DNA of 32,538 nucleotides, from positions 1 through 32,538 of the forward strand of contig NZ_QGKM01000077.1 of assembly GCF_003172875.1 (NCBI RefSeq). The letters are read 5' to 3'. Shown here in pieces: positions 31,630 to 32,538 of the stretch; position 1 is the stretch's first letter, and each line of letters begins with the position of its first letter. A model generated the notes under the pieces. It made no database searches. It was not told the DNA's origin and was given only the letters and a program-made list of their open reading frames with translations. The stretch is from Leucothrix pacifica. Lineage in GTDB: Bacteria > Pseudomonadota > Gammaproteobacteria > Thiotrichales > Thiotrichaceae. The position numbers and the translations under genes are program-made.

Positions 31630-32511
31630 TTACTTCTTAAGCTTCAGGAAGTAATCAAAGATTTCCGGTACATTGCCATCGCCCATGCCTGCGTCGAATG
31701 CAGCTTGTAAGTTGGCTGATGTGCCTTCACCAATTAACGTACGCGTATCGAGATCCTTCGCCATTTCAAGGAAGTAGCCCAGGTCTTTATTAGCATTGGC
31801 GATTGAGAAACCAAGGTCGCTTACACCATCAACGGCGTAGTTTTTGCAGAAACCCATAAACGGTGAATTTGATGGGCCAGTTGACATGATTTCAAACAAC
31901 TGTTGACGGTCAACACCAGCAAGATCCGCAACTGCGAATGCCTGAGACATGGCACAGACTGTTGTCATACCCATGAAGTTATTGATCAGCTTAGTCGTGT
32001 GACCTGCACCTAATGCACCCAGATAGAAAACGTTTTCGCCTTGCTCTTCCAGTACCGGCTTAACCTTGTCAAAAGTAGCCTGATCACCAGATGCCATAAT
32101 GTTTAGCAGTCCGTCTTTAGCATGTGCCGGAGTACGTCCTAGAGGTGCGTCGATCATGCCAGCGCCTTTCTCTGCCAGTGCTGCACCGATCTTGCGAGTA
32201 GATGCTGGAATTGATGTACCGAAGTCGATTAATACCGAACCTTCTTCAATACCTGCCAAAATACCGTTGTCTGCATAGACGATTTTTTCTACTACTTCAG
32301 ACGTTGTCAGACACAGCATGACGATGTCACTGGCTGCTGCTAATTCTGCAGGTGAGCTTGCTTCAGTAGCGCCGCCACGAGCAATAACTGCAGCAACAGC
32401 ATCTTTGTTAAGATCCATTACTTGTAGCTCGTAGCCTTTGTTTTGCAGGTTTTCGACCATGTTGTTGCCCATAAGGCCCAGACCGATAAAGCCGATAACA
32501 GGTTTTGACAT
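31630..32511 (-). CDS. Beta-hydroxyacid dehydrogenase (3-hydroxyisobutyrate dehydrogenase family)
   Basis: The 293 residues show the NAD(P) motif GFIGLGLMG (7-15), the substrate-binding motif DAPLGRTPAHAKDG (121-134) and the catalytic lysine K174 in GHTTKLINNFM. Canonical 3-hydroxyisobutyrate and tartronate-semialdehyde reductases carry SGG where this protein has GRT. GRT is the form seen in sulfolactaldehyde/YihU-like reductases, so the substrate may be an unusual aldehyde or keto acid. The adjacent KdgF-like gene suggests reduction of a uronate-derived ketose, but malonate or succinate semialdehyde are also possible. The product is cytoplasmic and full length. The start ATG is at 32511. Confidence 0.85.
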   Translation of the reverse strand: MSKPVIGFIGLGLMGNNMVENLQNKGYELQVMDLNKDAVAAVIARGGATEASSPAELAAASDIVMLCLTTSEVVEKIVYADNGILAGIEEGSVLIDFGTSIPASTRKIGAALAEKGAGMIDAPLGRTPAHAKDGLLNIMASGDQATFDKVKPVLEEQGENVFYLGALGAGHTTKLINNFMGMTTVCAMSQAFAVADLAGVDRQQLFEIMSTGPSNSPFMGFCKNYAVDGVSDLGFSIANANKDLGYFLEMAKDLDTRTLIGEGTSANLQAAFDAGMGDGNVPEIFDYFLKLKK

Positions 32512-32538
32512 TTCTTACTATATGAACGCATCCCAGTT

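Overview
The window reads as a chromosomal segment of a marine-type gammaproteobacterium with moderate G+C. The gene set would fit the Thiotrichales (Leucothrix or Cocleimonas-like), but nothing here fixes the genus. It holds about 25 intact genes, several broken ones, no rRNA, tRNA or CRISPR, and no recognisable transposase.

Left part (1-7604). An accessory stretch carries a NACHT NTPase cut by the left edge and possibly frameshifted at its 3' end, an orphan DUF1778 antitoxin, and an AAA/DUF4143 ATPase whose upstream region carries three TAAGGGT motifs spaced exactly 33 bp. RecQ helicase and, divergently, fermentative D-lactate dehydrogenase (ldhA) follow. Next is a GH114-like lipoprotein.

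Nitrate assimilation (7605-13449). nirB, nirD and nasA lie head to tail. Upstream are a textbook sigma-54 promoter and a leader with two hairpins whose hexaloops carry A at position 1 and G at position 4. The second hairpin overlaps the 5' arm of an intrinsic terminator. This is the layout of NasR/ANTAR antitermination, so both nitrogen control (NtrC/sigma-54) and nitrate control (terminator read-through) are predicted. No ANTAR protein or nitrate transporter is present in the window.

Middle (13450-17062). A tandem pair of nearly identical secreted DUF4360 proteins each carries the same conserved upstream block. A DUF1285 protein, a small protein with two YRGQ motifs, and a LysR regulator with an internal deletion follow.

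DMSP-related cluster (17096-21498). A dddP-type DMSP lyase with all metal and catalytic residues in register is followed by an enolase-superfamily protein and a GMC flavoprotein. The GMC protein could be the DddA-like step that oxidises 3-hydroxypropionate. The enolase-superfamily member is unusual in its first metal-ligand motif. This cluster, next to a broken regulator, is the most promising metabolic novelty in the window.

Right part (21553-32538). A tandem helix-hairpin-helix protein, a vapBC module, a truncated small membrane protein, and a 1718-residue secreted DUF11/GEVED/SdrD_B protein come next. They are followed by a run of decayed accessory DNA: the 3' end of a type I restriction hsdR gene with a frameshift, and a second vapB copy with an in-frame stop. 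Then come an unknown protein with a nuclease-like motif, a parDE module with a palindromic operator, a KdgF-like cupin and a beta-hydroxyacid dehydrogenase.
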